The notes below the pieces were generated by a model, which had not been told where the DNA came from, ran no database searches, and was given only the letters and a program-made list of their open reading frames with translations. A stretch of DNA of 64,000 bases, from contig NZ_FOEP01000003.1 of assembly GCF_900110775.1 (NCBI RefSeq), positions 349,473 through 413,472 on the forward strand. Direction: 5' to 3'. Origin of the DNA: Thalassovita taeanensis (GTDB lineage Bacteria; Pseudomonadota; Alphaproteobacteria; Rhodobacterales; Rhodobacteraceae). This document shows, one piece after another, positions 27,530 through 35,024 of this stretch; positions within the stretch are counted from its first letter, which is position 1, and every line of letters starts with the position of its first letter. Position numbers and translations under genes: made by a program.

Positions 27530-27637
27530 ATGCAAAACCCCGAATCCGGCAGTTGCGCGGACAAGATGCTGCGCCACATCCATGCCGCCGCCACCCCGGC
27601 TGATCCTGAAACCCATATCTGTCTACCGTTGACGTGA
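27530..27637 (+). CDS. 35-codon upstream reading frame, possible leader peptide
   Basis: A reading frame of 35 codons begins MQNPESGSCADKM after GAGGTGGAGGAT, the best ribosome site in the neighbourhood, and ends TGA five bases before the ATG of the GyrI-like gene. The peptide has no membrane span. The arrangement suggests translational coupling to the next gene, whose own ribosome site is poor. It could be a true small protein, a leader, or chance; there is no family evidence. Confidence 0.35.
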   Translation: MQNPESGSCADKMLRHIHAAATPADPETHICLPLT

Positions 27638-27642
27638 TTGCC

Positions 27643-28266
27643 ATGGACAAGCTCGATTTCCGCAAACGCGACCGCGCGCTTTATGCCGCCAAAGCCGGGC
27701 AGTGGTCCCGGCTGAACGTTCCGCCGATCCTGACGCTGCGCATCGAAGGGCAGGGCGATCCGAACGGCCCGACCTATGCCCGTGCCCTTGCCGCGCTGTA
27801 TCCGCTGGCCTACGGGATCAAATTCGCCGCCAAGGCGCGCGGCGCCGATTTCGCCGTACCCCCGCTCGAGGCGCTGTGGTGGGCCGATGACCCCGCCGCC
27901 TTCACCACCGGCGATCGCGCCGTCTGGCGCTGGGCTGCATGTCTACGCGTTCCGGACGACACCGCGCAAACCGCGCTTGATCAAGCCCGCACCGCCACTC
28001 TGTCCAAGCGCCGCACGACCGCCGACCCCGAGGCGCTGGCAGAGGTCCACCTTGCGCCGCTGGACGAAGGCGATTGCCTGCAAACCCTGCACATTGGTCC
28101 ATATACCGCCGAGGCCCCGGTGCTGGTCGATCTGCACTGCGTGGTGATGCCAGGCCTCGGGCTGACCTTCAACGGCCCACATCACGAGATCTATCTCTCC
28201 GACCCCCGCCGCGTGGCTCCGGGCCGGCTGAAAACGCTGCTGCGTCAGCCCGTCCGCCCACTTTGA
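27643..28266 (+). CDS. GyrI-like small-molecule-binding domain protein
   Basis: The 207-residue protein starts MDKLDFRKRDRALYAAKAGQW and has the features of the stand-alone GyrI-like/YdhR-type family: LRIEGQGDPNG near the N-terminus, and HIGPYTAEAPVL near the C-terminus, which matches the GPY(D/E)-E motif of the fold. Such proteins bind small hydrophobic ligands; the N-terminal KxDFKK-like extension is shared with a conserved group of unknown role. The start at ATG 27643 is chosen over an upstream in-frame GTG at 27634. No substrate can be named. Confidence 0.75.
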   Translation: MDKLDFRKRDRALYAAKAGQWSRLNVPPILTLRIEGQGDPNGPTYARALAALYPLAYGIKFAAKARGADFAVPPLEALWWADDPAAFTTGDRAVWRWAACLRVPDDTAQTALDQARTATLSKRRTTADPEALAEVHLAPLDEGDCLQTLHIGPYTAEAPVLVDLHCVVMPGLGLTFNGPHHEIYLSDPRRVAPGRLKTLLRQPVRPL

Positions 28267-28273
28267 AACGGCC

Positions 28274-28684
28274 TCAGCGTTGTGCCGCGATTTCCAGAAC
28301 CTTGGCAAATTGCGCCGGGCTCAGAACCTCGCGCCAATGATCAACGCAGCCGGATCGCATCATCAACAGCTCGGTTTCCGCCGTGCCGATCTGTTCCGCC
28401 AGCGCTTGCCGCTCGGCCACCAGTGCCCCGGTGTTGATCGCCGCGCGCAACTGCGCCCGCAAGGCAATGGCCTCGGCCTCCTTGGCCATGCGCTTGGCTG
28501 GCATCGTCGCCATCCACGCCTTCAGATCGGCGCGCTGTTCCGCCGTCAGCTCCAGCGCTTCGGCGTTTTTCACGATGACCGGCGTATAGGCGACGATGGG
28601 CGCCGACAGCTCGGATCGCGGCGCAGCAGTGGCGCCCGTGGCCATGGCGCAGACCAGCGCAGCAAACAGGATAAACGGTTTCAT
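28274..28684 (-). CDS. Spy-like periplasmic helical protein, FNR-controlled
   Basis: The 136-residue protein has a clear signal peptide (MKPFILFAALVCAMATGATAA, cut near residue 20-22) and an all-helical, Ala/Glu/Met-rich mature part. ELTAEQRADLKAW resembles the LTxxQ motif of the Spy/CpxP group, and a second SPAQFAKVLEI helix lies near the end. Two oddities are a single Cys in MRSGCVDHWREVL and a Met-Met pair. A perfect FNR box (28754-28767) lies about 76 bases upstream. I infer a periplasmic chaperone or metal-binding role at low oxygen; the family match is tentative. Confidence 0.7.
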   Translation of the reverse strand: MKPFILFAALVCAMATGATAAPRSELSAPIVAYTPVIVKNAEALELTAEQRADLKAWMATMPAKRMAKEAEAIALRAQLRAAINTGALVAERQALAEQIGTAETELLMMRSGCVDHWREVLSPAQFAKVLEIAAQR

Positions 28685-28753
28685 AAGGCTCTCCCAAATC
28701 GTCGCGCCCATGGTGGCGCGCGACCGACCCTAGAAGCGCGGTGAAACCGGGCT

Positions 28754-28767
28754 TTGATATACATCAA
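28754..28767 (-). promoter_or_regulatory. Perfect FNR box before the Spy-like gene
   Basis: TTGATATACATCAA is a perfect FNR consensus dyad, the best in the window. Its centre is about 76 bases upstream of the Spy-like start codon on the minus strand; on the other side only the end of the racemase gene is present, so the minus-strand gene is the likely target. Confidence 0.85.
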
Positions 28768-28795
28768 GTAAATGGAATGTATTGACAGCCCGGCA

Positions 28796-29422
28796 TCAAA
28801 CCGCCAATCCCGCCCGCAACGCCAACGCGGGCGAGCTGAGCACTGGCACGCCAAGATCGCCCAAGACCTCGGCCGCCCCCGCCATCGACGCCTGCGCCAG
28901 AACCACACAGTCTGGAACCACACAGCCCGGCTGCCCCGCAAGGATCGCCTCGCGCAGCGAGGCCGCCAGCGCGTGGGCAAATCCCGCCCCATCACCCGCT
29001 TCAAACAACGGCCAGTGCTGGCCCAGGAACAGCGGCACCACCGCGCTGTTGTTTCCTGCCGCCGCCATCTCGTGTCGCAACAGTGCCAAGCTCGGGCCTT
29101 CGGTCGATCGCAGGCAATAGGCCAGCATCACCGCGCCGCCCGCCTCGGCGGCGGCCTGCATCATTGGCTGATCAATCCGGATCGCCCCCGCCGCCCCGGC
29201 CACTGGCCCCAACGTGGTGCAACTGCACAGCACCTTGCCGCCCGCCGCCGCGATCTCCTCGGTAATCTCGGCGGTCAGCGCACCGTCAATGCCGCCCTGC
29301 GCCCGCGCCAGCCAATCGGCCCGCACCACATGCCGCAGCACCGCCCCCGGCGCAATCCGGTCGCGCAGCGCCTCAAATGTGGCGCGATGCACCTCGGCAG
29401 TATGGATCAGGGTCAGGCTCAT
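28796..29422 (-). CDS. Aspartate/glutamate-type racemase family protein
   Basis: The 208-residue protein has the two-cysteine layout of the Asp/Glu/hydantoin racemase superfamily: the first active-site Cys in LCSCTTLGPVAGAA and the second in VPDCVVLAQASM. It would act as a racemase, an epimerase or a decarboxylase on a small amino acid or hydantoin in the cytoplasm. Its ATG overlaps the stop of the LysE-type exporter gene (ATGA), so the two are co-translated. The pair is divergent from an Lrp-type regulator, which suggests an amino-acid-responsive unit. Confidence 0.8.
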   Translation of the reverse strand: MSLTLIHTAEVHRATFEALRDRIAPGAVLRHVVRADWLARAQGGIDGALTAEITEEIAAAGGKVLCSCTTLGPVAGAAGAIRIDQPMMQAAAEAGGAVMLAYCLRSTEGPSLALLRHEMAAAGNNSAVVPLFLGQHWPLFEAGDGAGFAHALAASLREAILAGQPGCVVPDCVVLAQASMAGAAEVLGDLGVPVLSSPALALRAGLAV

Positions 29423-30021
29423 CCGAACTCGGCATAAACCACCGGCACCAACGAGGCCACCAGCAATGCCGCCATGCCCCAGTTGAACACTCGCAACCGC
29501 AGCCGGTTCGACAACAGCCGCCGCATCTGCTGCCCCATCACCGTCCAGGTGCTGATGCACGGCAGGTTGATCAGGCCGAACGCCAGCGCCACCCACAGGA
29601 TCGACAGAACTGACCGCTCGGGCGCGTACATTGTGATCGCCGTCAGCGCCATCTGCCAGGCCTTGGGATTGACCCATTGAAACAGCGCCGCCTGTATGAA
29701 TGTCATCGGCCGCCCGGTGGAGTCGCGCGTGTCCGGCATATCCGCATGGGCGATTTTCCAGGCCAGCCACAGCAGATACAGCACGCCCACCACCTTCAGG
29801 ATCGTGTGGGTCACCGGCACCGCATCGAAAATCTGGATCAGCCCGACCCCCACCAGAATGATCATCACGGTAAACCCGATCCCGATCCCCAGCATATGCG
29901 GGATCGACCGGCGAAAGCCGAAATTGGCCCCCGAGGCCATGAGCATCAGATTGTTCGGCCCCGGCGTGATCGACGCGACAAAGGCAAAGGCCGCAAGGGC
30001 CGTAAGGATTTCATATGTCAT
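29419..30021 (-). CDS. LysE/RhtB-family amino-acid exporter
   Basis: The 200-residue protein starts MTYEILTALAAFAF and has about six membrane helices, with the family signature ITPGPNNLMLMASGANFGFRRSI in the first part and FQWVNPKAWQMAL in the middle. LysE/RhtB proteins export amino acids such as lysine, threonine or homoserine lactone. The start at 30021 is preferred over 30051. It forms an operon with the racemase-family gene and is divergent from an Lrp regulator, a common pairing for amino-acid export control. Confidence 0.9.
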   Translation of the reverse strand: MTYEILTALAAFAFVASITPGPNNLMLMASGANFGFRRSIPHMLGIGIGFTVMIILVGVGLIQIFDAVPVTHTILKVVGVLYLLWLAWKIAHADMPDTRDSTGRPMTFIQAALFQWVNPKAWQMALTAITMYAPERSVLSILWVALAFGLINLPCISTWTVMGQQMRRLLSNRLRLRVFNWGMAALLVASLVPVVYAEFG

Positions 30022-30094
30022 GTCCGCAGAAATATGCGAAACCCTGCGCATTGAAATTGATATTTTGTGCGGATGTCATCTATGTTTGCAACAA

Positions 30095-30547
30095 ATGACC
30101 AAGCTTGACCCCATAAACCACCGTATATTGCACGAGCTGACCCGCGATGGCCGGATCAGCAATATCGAGCTGGCCGATCGCGTCGGCCTCTCGCCCTCGG
30201 CCTGCCTGCGCCGGGTGCAAGAGCTGGAACGCTCCGGCGTGATCTCCGGGTACCGCGCGGTGCTGAACCCGGTTGCGATGGGCACCGGCTTTACTGCCTA
30301 TATCACCGTCGGCCTCAACACCCACACCAAGGCCAGCCAAGAGGCGTTCGAGCGCTCGATTTCGCGCGCGCCAGAGGTGCGCGAATGCCACAACATCACC
30401 GGCGCGGTGGAATATCTGCTGCGGGTCGAGGCCGCAGATCTGGCCGCCTACAAACGCTTTCACACCGATGTGCTGGGCACCCTGCCACAGGTGCATGCGA
30501 TCACCTCTTATGTCGTGATGGGCTCGTCCAAGGACGACCGCGCCTGA
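30095..30547 (+). CDS. Lrp/AsnC-family regulator
   Basis: The 150-residue protein begins MTKLDPINHRILHELTRDGRISN and has the winged helix with LADRVGLSPSACLRRVQELERSGVI, followed by the RAM effector fold with the conserved EVRECHNITGAVEYLLRVEA strand. Lrp/AsnC proteins bind amino acids and act locally on neighbouring genes. It is divergent from the LysE-type exporter and racemase with a 73-base gap, so it probably controls them and itself. The ATG at 30095 is chosen on homology; its ribosome site is weak. Confidence 0.92.
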   Translation: MTKLDPINHRILHELTRDGRISNIELADRVGLSPSACLRRVQELERSGVISGYRAVLNPVAMGTGFTAYITVGLNTHTKASQEAFERSISRAPEVRECHNITGAVEYLLRVEAADLAAYKRFHTDVLGTLPQVHAITSYVVMGSSKDDRA

Positions 30548-30645
30548 GCACTGCGCCCGACGCGCACGAGCGCGCGGAGGGCGCGCGCCCAGCGGTTGAG
30601 GATATGGCAAGCGGACAGGGCGCGGTGCACAGTCTGGGCGGAACA

Positions 30646-30682
30646 AAAAACGGCGGGCCGATCAGATCGGCCCGCCGTTTTT
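30646..30682. terminator. Bidirectional intrinsic terminator
   Basis: CGGCGGGCCGA (30651-30661), a short loop, and TCGGCCCGCCG (30667-30677) form an 11-bp GC stem flanked by A-run and T-run (TTTTT at 30678-30682). It works in both directions and separates the Lrp gene from mcl1, which converge here. Confidence 0.88.
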
Positions 30683-30705
30683 GCTGCATCTGCGATATGC
30701 ATGTG

Positions 30706-30725
30706 ATGTGCATGATATGTGCATG
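30706..30725. repeat. Short direct repeat ATGTGCATG
   Basis: ATGTGCATG occurs at 30706-30714 and again at 30717-30725, 11 bases apart, within a low-complexity stretch of ATG/TGC words between the terminator and the end of mcl1. No function is evident. Confidence 0.4.
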
Positions 30726-30749
30726 CAAATCACATCGCTTTTTGGGGCC

Positions 30750-31706
30750 TTAGCCTTTGATCATTTCCGACTGGCGCACGATCACTTCGGCCTGCTTGAT
30801 GCTGGCGATATCGACCAGACGGCCCTTGTAAACCGTGGCACCTTCGCCGTTGGCTTTGGCCGTTTCCATCGCAGCCAGAATCTCGCGCGCTTCGGCTACT
30901 GCTTCCTCGGACGGGGTGAAAACCTCGTTGGCCAGCGCGATCTGTTTTGGGTGGATCGCCCATTTCCCAACCATGCCCAGCGTGGCCGAACGGCGCGCCT
31001 GTGCGCGGAACCCTTCGTCATCGCTGAAGTCGCCATAAGGGCCATCGACCGGCAGAACGCCATGGGTGCGGCAGGCAGCGACGATCGCGGTCTGCGCCCA
31101 ATGCCACGGGTCGGACCAGTGCTTGGTGCCGTCGTGTAGCATATAATAGTTTTCCTGCGTCCCGCCGATCCCGGTGGTCTGCATGCCCATCGAAGCCGCA
31201 AAATCCGCGGCCCCCAAGGACATAGCTTGCAGGCGCGGCGACGACGCGGCGATTTCCTCGACGTGGGCAATGCCTGCGGCACTTTCGATGATCACCTCAA
31301 AGCTGATCGGCTTGGTCCGGCCCTTGGCACGCTCGACCGCAGTGGCCAGCGCGTCCACGGCGTATACATCAGCGGCGCATCCCACTTTCGGGATCATGAT
31401 CTGGTCCAGCCGGTCGCCGGCCTGTTCCAGCAGGTCCACCACATCGCGATACCAATAGGGTGTGTCCAACCCATTGATCCGCACCGACATATATTTCGTG
31501 CCCCAATCCAGCGTGTTGAGCGCCTCGATGATATTGGCGCGCGCGCTGTCCTTGTCCGACGGGGCCACTGAATCTTCCAGATCAAGGTTGATCACATCCG
31601 CCGCACTGGACGCCATTTTCTCAAAAATCGCAGGGCGCGACCCCGGTCCGAAAAGCTGGCAACGGTTGGGACGGGCAGGCGCGGTGGGTTGAATGCGAAA
31701 ACTCAT
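30750..31706 (-). CDS. mcl1: L-malyl-CoA/beta-methylmalyl-CoA lyase
   Basis: This HpcH/HpaI-aldolase-family enzyme cleaves malyl-CoA to glyoxylate and acetyl-CoA, and beta-methylmalyl-CoA to glyoxylate and propionyl-CoA, in the ethylmalonyl-CoA pathway of acetate assimilation. The 318-residue protein has the family start CQLFGPGSRPAIFEKM, the metal/CoA region INLDLEDSVAPSDKD (with the acidic ligand), IPKVGCAADVYAV, FEVIIESAAGIAHVEE and MVGKWAIHPKQI. Length agrees with Rhodobacter Mcl1. It is monocistronic, divergent from dgcN. Inverted TTGCG repeats upstream may be a regulator site. Confidence 0.93.
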   Translation of the reverse strand: MSFRIQPTAPARPNRCQLFGPGSRPAIFEKMASSAADVINLDLEDSVAPSDKDSARANIIEALNTLDWGTKYMSVRINGLDTPYWYRDVVDLLEQAGDRLDQIMIPKVGCAADVYAVDALATAVERAKGRTKPISFEVIIESAAGIAHVEEIAASSPRLQAMSLGAADFAASMGMQTTGIGGTQENYYMLHDGTKHWSDPWHWAQTAIVAACRTHGVLPVDGPYGDFSDDEGFRAQARRSATLGMVGKWAIHPKQIALANEVFTPSEEAVAEAREILAAMETAKANGEGATVYKGRLVDIASIKQAEVIVRQSEMIKG

Positions 31707-31762
31707 GGGTGGCGTCCTTCGTGTAAGGAAATTGCGTTTTTCTAGGTGCGAGAGTTATTAAA

Positions 31763-31792
31763 TTGCGCATATCTTCGCAAGCCAATTTTGCG
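31763..31792. promoter_or_regulatory. TTGCG inverted repeats between mcl1 and dgcN
   Basis: TTGCG (31763-31767) and CGCAA (31776-31780) form an inverted pair, with a third TTGCG at 31788-31792. They lie about 60-90 bases upstream of the mcl1 start. Regulators of the ScfR/RamB type bind TTTGCAAA or TTGCG-like motifs in related species; assignment here is inference. Confidence 0.4.
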
Positions 31793-31982
31793 TCTGCGGC
31801 AGGGCTGCTGCGATGCGGCGAAGACTGTTGGGCGTCGCGCGCTGACGCGTGAAGGTTCTGCGAAAAAATTCAGCAACACTCGAAGAATCTTGCGTGCTGC
31901 GGGTGCAGCATGACGGATTTGCAATCCAATCCCGCCGCGAATCCTAGACACTGTGCGTCAACACCTGTGGAAAGGCCCCAAG

Positions 31983-32984
31983 ATGATCGAGACCCCATAT
32001 CTTCTGTTTCTGGGCGATGCGCCCGACATGCTGTCCTCTAAGGTTGCCCAGGGCATCAAGGACTGGCGGCCTGAATTCGCTGTGGGTCAGTTCCGCATGG
32101 AAGGCTGCAAGGCCGATCTGAAGCTGCCCGACATGACGCTGGAAGAAGCGAAGGCCGCAGGCGTCAAAACGCTGGTCATCGGCGTGGCCAACCGGGGCGG
32201 ATACATCTCTCCCGCGTGGAAGAAAGTGTTGGTGATGGCGCTGGAAGAAGGGTTCGATCTGGCGTCTGGATTGCACAACCTGCTGCGCGACGAACCCGAA
32301 CTGGCCGCTGTGGCCGAGGCCACTGGCCAAACGCTGCATGACGTGCGCGTGCCCAGCGTTGAATACCCGATCGCCAATGGCGTGAAGCGCACCGGCAAGC
32401 GCTGCTTGGCCGTGGGCACAGATTGCTCGGTCGGCAAGATGTACACCGCGCTGTGCATGGAAAAGGAAATGCGCGCGCGTGGCATGAATGCCGATTTCCG
32501 CGCCACCGGTCAGACCGGGATCCTGATCACGGGTAACGGTGTGCCACTGGATGCGGTGATCGCCGATTTCATGGCGGGGTCCGTTGAGTGGCTGACCCCG
32601 GACAATGACGCTGATCACTGGGATCTGATCGAAGGTCAGGGCAGCCTGTTCCACGTCTCATATTCCGGGGTGACCATGGCGTTGATCCACGGCGGTCAAC
32701 CTGATGCGCTGATCGTGTGTCACGAACCCACCCGTGTCCACATGCGCGGCCTGCCCGGATACCAACTGCCGCAGCTGGAAGAGGTCCGCGACATGGCGCT
32801 GACGCTGGCGCGTGTGGCCAATCCGGCCTGTCAGGTAGTCGGCTACTCGATCAACACGCAGCACATGGCCGAGGACGAGGCCCGCGCCTATCTGGCCGAA
32901 GTCGAAAGCCGACTGGGCCTGCCTGCCACCGATCCGTTCCGCTTTGGCGCGGCTAATCTGGTGGACGCGCTGGAAGCGATCTGA
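31983..32984 (+). CDS. dgcN: DgcN, D-glutamate N-acetyltransferase (DUF1611)
   Basis: The 333-residue protein belongs to the DUF1611 family, recognised by its P-loop-like AVGTDCSVGKMYTAL (G145-K152), the FRATGQTGILITGNGVPLDAVI block and the VCHEPTR motif. Members called DgcN acetylate D-glutamate as the first step of a D-glutamate degradation route in marine bacteria. The start at 31983 follows GGAAAGG. The following genes, an enolase-type racemase and a D-amino-acid aminotransferase, support this use. Substrate specificity is inferred from family and context. Confidence 0.85.
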   Translation: MIETPYLLFLGDAPDMLSSKVAQGIKDWRPEFAVGQFRMEGCKADLKLPDMTLEEAKAAGVKTLVIGVANRGGYISPAWKKVLVMALEEGFDLASGLHNLLRDEPELAAVAEATGQTLHDVRVPSVEYPIANGVKRTGKRCLAVGTDCSVGKMYTALCMEKEMRARGMNADFRATGQTGILITGNGVPLDAVIADFMAGSVEWLTPDNDADHWDLIEGQGSLFHVSYSGVTMALIHGGQPDALIVCHEPTRVHMRGLPGYQLPQLEEVRDMALTLARVANPACQVVGYSINTQHMAEDEARAYLAEVESRLGLPATDPFRFGAANLVDALEAI

Positions 32985-33060
32985 TCAAACTCGGGCCGGG
33001 CTGCCGTTGGAAACAGCCCGACTTTTGAGTGTTTTTGACAAGATGAAAAGAGGCGAGCGC

Positions 33061-34026
33061 GTGCAGATCACCGTTGAGAAAGACATTTTCCGTCTGGCAC
33101 AGGTCTTCACGATCAGCCGTGGATCCCGGACCGAGGCACAGGTTCTGACCGTGCGGATCAGCGATGGTGGCGTGACCGGTTGGGGCGAATGCGTGCCCTA
33201 TGCGCGTTATGGCGAGACGTTGGAAAGCGTGACGGCAGAGATCGAGGCGCTGGGCACATCGTTTGATCGCACCACGTTGCAGGGGCTGCTGCCCGCAGGC
33301 GCCGCGCGCAATGCGCTGGACTGCGCGTTGTGGGATCTTGAGGCGAAAAAGACCGGCAAGCGCGTGTGGGAACTGGCCGGTCTGGCCGCCCCTGGCCCCG
33401 AGATCACCGCCTATACACTGTCGCTGGCCTCGCCCGAGGCGATGCGCGCGCAGGCGGCGAAAAATGCGTTTCGCCCGCTGCTGAAGATCAAGCTGGGCAC
33501 GCCCGACGATATGCCCCGGCTGGAGGCCGTGCGCGCAGGCGCGCCGCAGTCAACCATCATCGTCGATGCCAACGAGGGCTGGTCGGCCGAGGTTTATGCC
33601 AGCCTTGCACCGCATCTGGTGCGGCTGGGCGTGGCGCTGGTCGAGCAACCCTTGCCCGCCAGCGATGACGCGGCGCTGATCGGGATGGCGCGGCCGGTGC
33701 CGGTCTGTGCCGATGAAAGCTGCCATGACCGGGCGTCGCTTGCCGGGCTGAAGGGCAAGTACGATGTGGTCAATATCAAGCTGGACAAGACCGGCGGCCT
33801 GACCGAAGCGCTGGCGCTGCGGGATGCTGCTTTGGCGGATGGTTACAAGGTCATGGTCGGCTGCATGGTTGGCAGCTCGCTGGCAATGGCGCCTGCCACG
33901 CTGGTGGCGCAGGGCGCGATGGTAACAGACCTTGACGGGCCGCTTCTGTTGGCCGAAGACCGTGAAAACGCATTGCAATTCGACGCGCAGGGTGTGCACC
34001 CGCCCGTCGCAGCCCTTTGGGGATAA
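33061..34026 (+). CDS. dgcA: DgcA, N-acetyl-D-glutamate racemase (enolase superfamily)
   Basis: The 321-residue protein is a mandelate racemase/dipeptide epimerase-type enolase homologue. It has the acid-base lysines K142 and K144 in LKIKLG, metal ligands D169 (VDANEG), E195 (VEQPLP) and D218 (ADES), and the second-face lysine K240 in NIKLDKTGG, so both faces needed for racemisation are present. Next to DgcN it most likely converts N-acetyl-D-glutamate to the L form; an L-Ala-D/L-Glu epimerase is the alternative. GTG at 33061 follows AGAGGCG and gives the family length; ATG 33043 is possible. Confidence 0.82.
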   Translation: MQITVEKDIFRLAQVFTISRGSRTEAQVLTVRISDGGVTGWGECVPYARYGETLESVTAEIEALGTSFDRTTLQGLLPAGAARNALDCALWDLEAKKTGKRVWELAGLAAPGPEITAYTLSLASPEAMRAQAAKNAFRPLLKIKLGTPDDMPRLEAVRAGAPQSTIIVDANEGWSAEVYASLAPHLVRLGVALVEQPLPASDDAALIGMARPVPVCADESCHDRASLAGLKGKYDVVNIKLDKTGGLTEALALRDAALADGYKVMVGCMVGSSLAMAPATLVAQGAMVTDLDGPLLLAEDRENALQFDAQGVHPPVAALWG

Positions 34027-34036
34027 GGAGACGCCC

Positions 34037-34900
34037 ATGACTCGCACTGTTTACGTAAACGGAGAGTACCTGCCGGAAACCGAGGCCAAAGTCTCGATCT
34101 TCGACCGTGGGTTCCTGATGGCGGACGGCGTCTATGAGGTGACCAGCGTACTGGGCGGCAAGCTGATTGATTTTGGCGGCCATGCTGCGCGGCTGGAACG
34201 GTCCCTGACCGAGCTGGACATGGGATGCCCCGTCACCATGGACGAGCTGCTGGCGATCCACCGCGAGTTGGTAAAGCTGAACGACATCGACGAGGGGATG
34301 ATTTACCTGCAAATCACCCGCGGCGCACCGGGCGATCGTGACTTTGTGTTCCCCGACCCCGAAACCACCAAGCCGACCATCGTTCTGTTCACTCAGAACA
34401 AGCCCGGAATGGCCAATACTCCGGCGGCCAAAGTCGGCCTCAAGGTGATTTCCATCGAGGACATCCGCTGGGGTCGCCGCGATATCAAGACGGTGCAGTT
34501 GCTGTACCCGTCGATGGGCAAGATGATGGCCAAGAAGGCCGGTGCTGATGATGCTTGGCTGGTCGAAGACGGCTCTGTGACCGAAGGCACCAGCAACAAT
34601 GCCTATATCGTCAAGGGCGGCAAGATCATCACCCGGAACCTGACCAAAGACATCCTGCACGGCATCACCCGTGCCGCGGTTCTGCGCTTTGCCCGCGAGG
34701 CACAGATGGAGGTCGAAGAACGCCCTTTCACGATCGAGGAAGCGCAAGCTGCCGATGAGGCCTTTGTAACGTCGGCCAGCGCCTTCGTCATGCCCGTGGT
34801 CGAGATCGACGGCGCAAAAATCGGCACCGGCACCCCGGGTCCGGTGGCCGTGCGCCTGCGCGAGATCTATCTGGAAGAAAGCCTGAAGACCGCGATCTGA
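34037..34900 (+). CDS. dat: D-amino-acid aminotransferase
   Basis: This PLP enzyme of fold type IV swaps the amino group between D-alanine or other D-amino acids and 2-oxoglutarate, producing D-glutamate. The 287-residue protein has the PLP lysine K151 in WGRRDIKTVQLL, the cofactor-contacting glutamate in VTEGTSNNAY, and the class start FDRGFLMADGVYE. It begins 10 bases after dgcA with GGAG at a proper distance. In this operon it would feed D-glutamate to DgcN/DgcA, so D-amino acids from peptidoglycan could be used as nitrogen source (inference). Confidence 0.9.
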   Translation: MTRTVYVNGEYLPETEAKVSIFDRGFLMADGVYEVTSVLGGKLIDFGGHAARLERSLTELDMGCPVTMDELLAIHRELVKLNDIDEGMIYLQITRGAPGDRDFVFPDPETTKPTIVLFTQNKPGMANTPAAKVGLKVISIEDIRWGRRDIKTVQLLYPSMGKMMAKKAGADDAWLVEDGSVTEGTSNNAYIVKGGKIITRNLTKDILHGITRAAVLRFAREAQMEVEERPFTIEEAQAADEAFVTSASAFVMPVVEIDGAKIGTGTPGPVAVRLREIYLEESLKTAI

Positions 34901-34904
34901 AGGA

Positions 34905-34933
34905 TTTAACGCGGCGGATGCGCTTTTAACGCG
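34905..34933. repeat. Direct repeats TTTAACGCG, 20 bases apart
   Basis: TTTAACGCG occurs at 34905-34913 and 34925-34933, exactly 20 bases apart (two helical turns), between dat and the OmpA-like gene. The spacing fits a protein-binding site, but no regulator is indicated. Confidence 0.4.
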
Positions 34934-34991
34934 TGTCTGCCCTGTCACATTTACCTTCCTGCTTGCAATTTGACCTGTGACTTTGTCCAAA

Positions 34992-35013
34992 TACCCGCAG
35001 ACCTTTGCGGGTA
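34992..35013 (+). promoter_or_regulatory. Hairpin next to the ribosome site of the OmpA-like gene
   Basis: TACCCGCA (34992-34999), loop GACCTT, TGCGGGTA (35006-35013) forms an 8-bp stem directly before the GGGGGA ribosome site and 11 bases before the ATG at 35025. It may modulate translation start, or be the remnant of a terminator for the D-amino-acid operon (no T-run). Confidence 0.45.
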
Positions 35014-35024
35014 TGGGGGAAGTC

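Noticed and set aside
30579..30590. GGGCGCGCGCCC palindrome after the Lrp gene as a terminator
   Set aside because: There is no T-run and a clear bidirectional terminator follows at 30646-30682; likely GC-rich chance.
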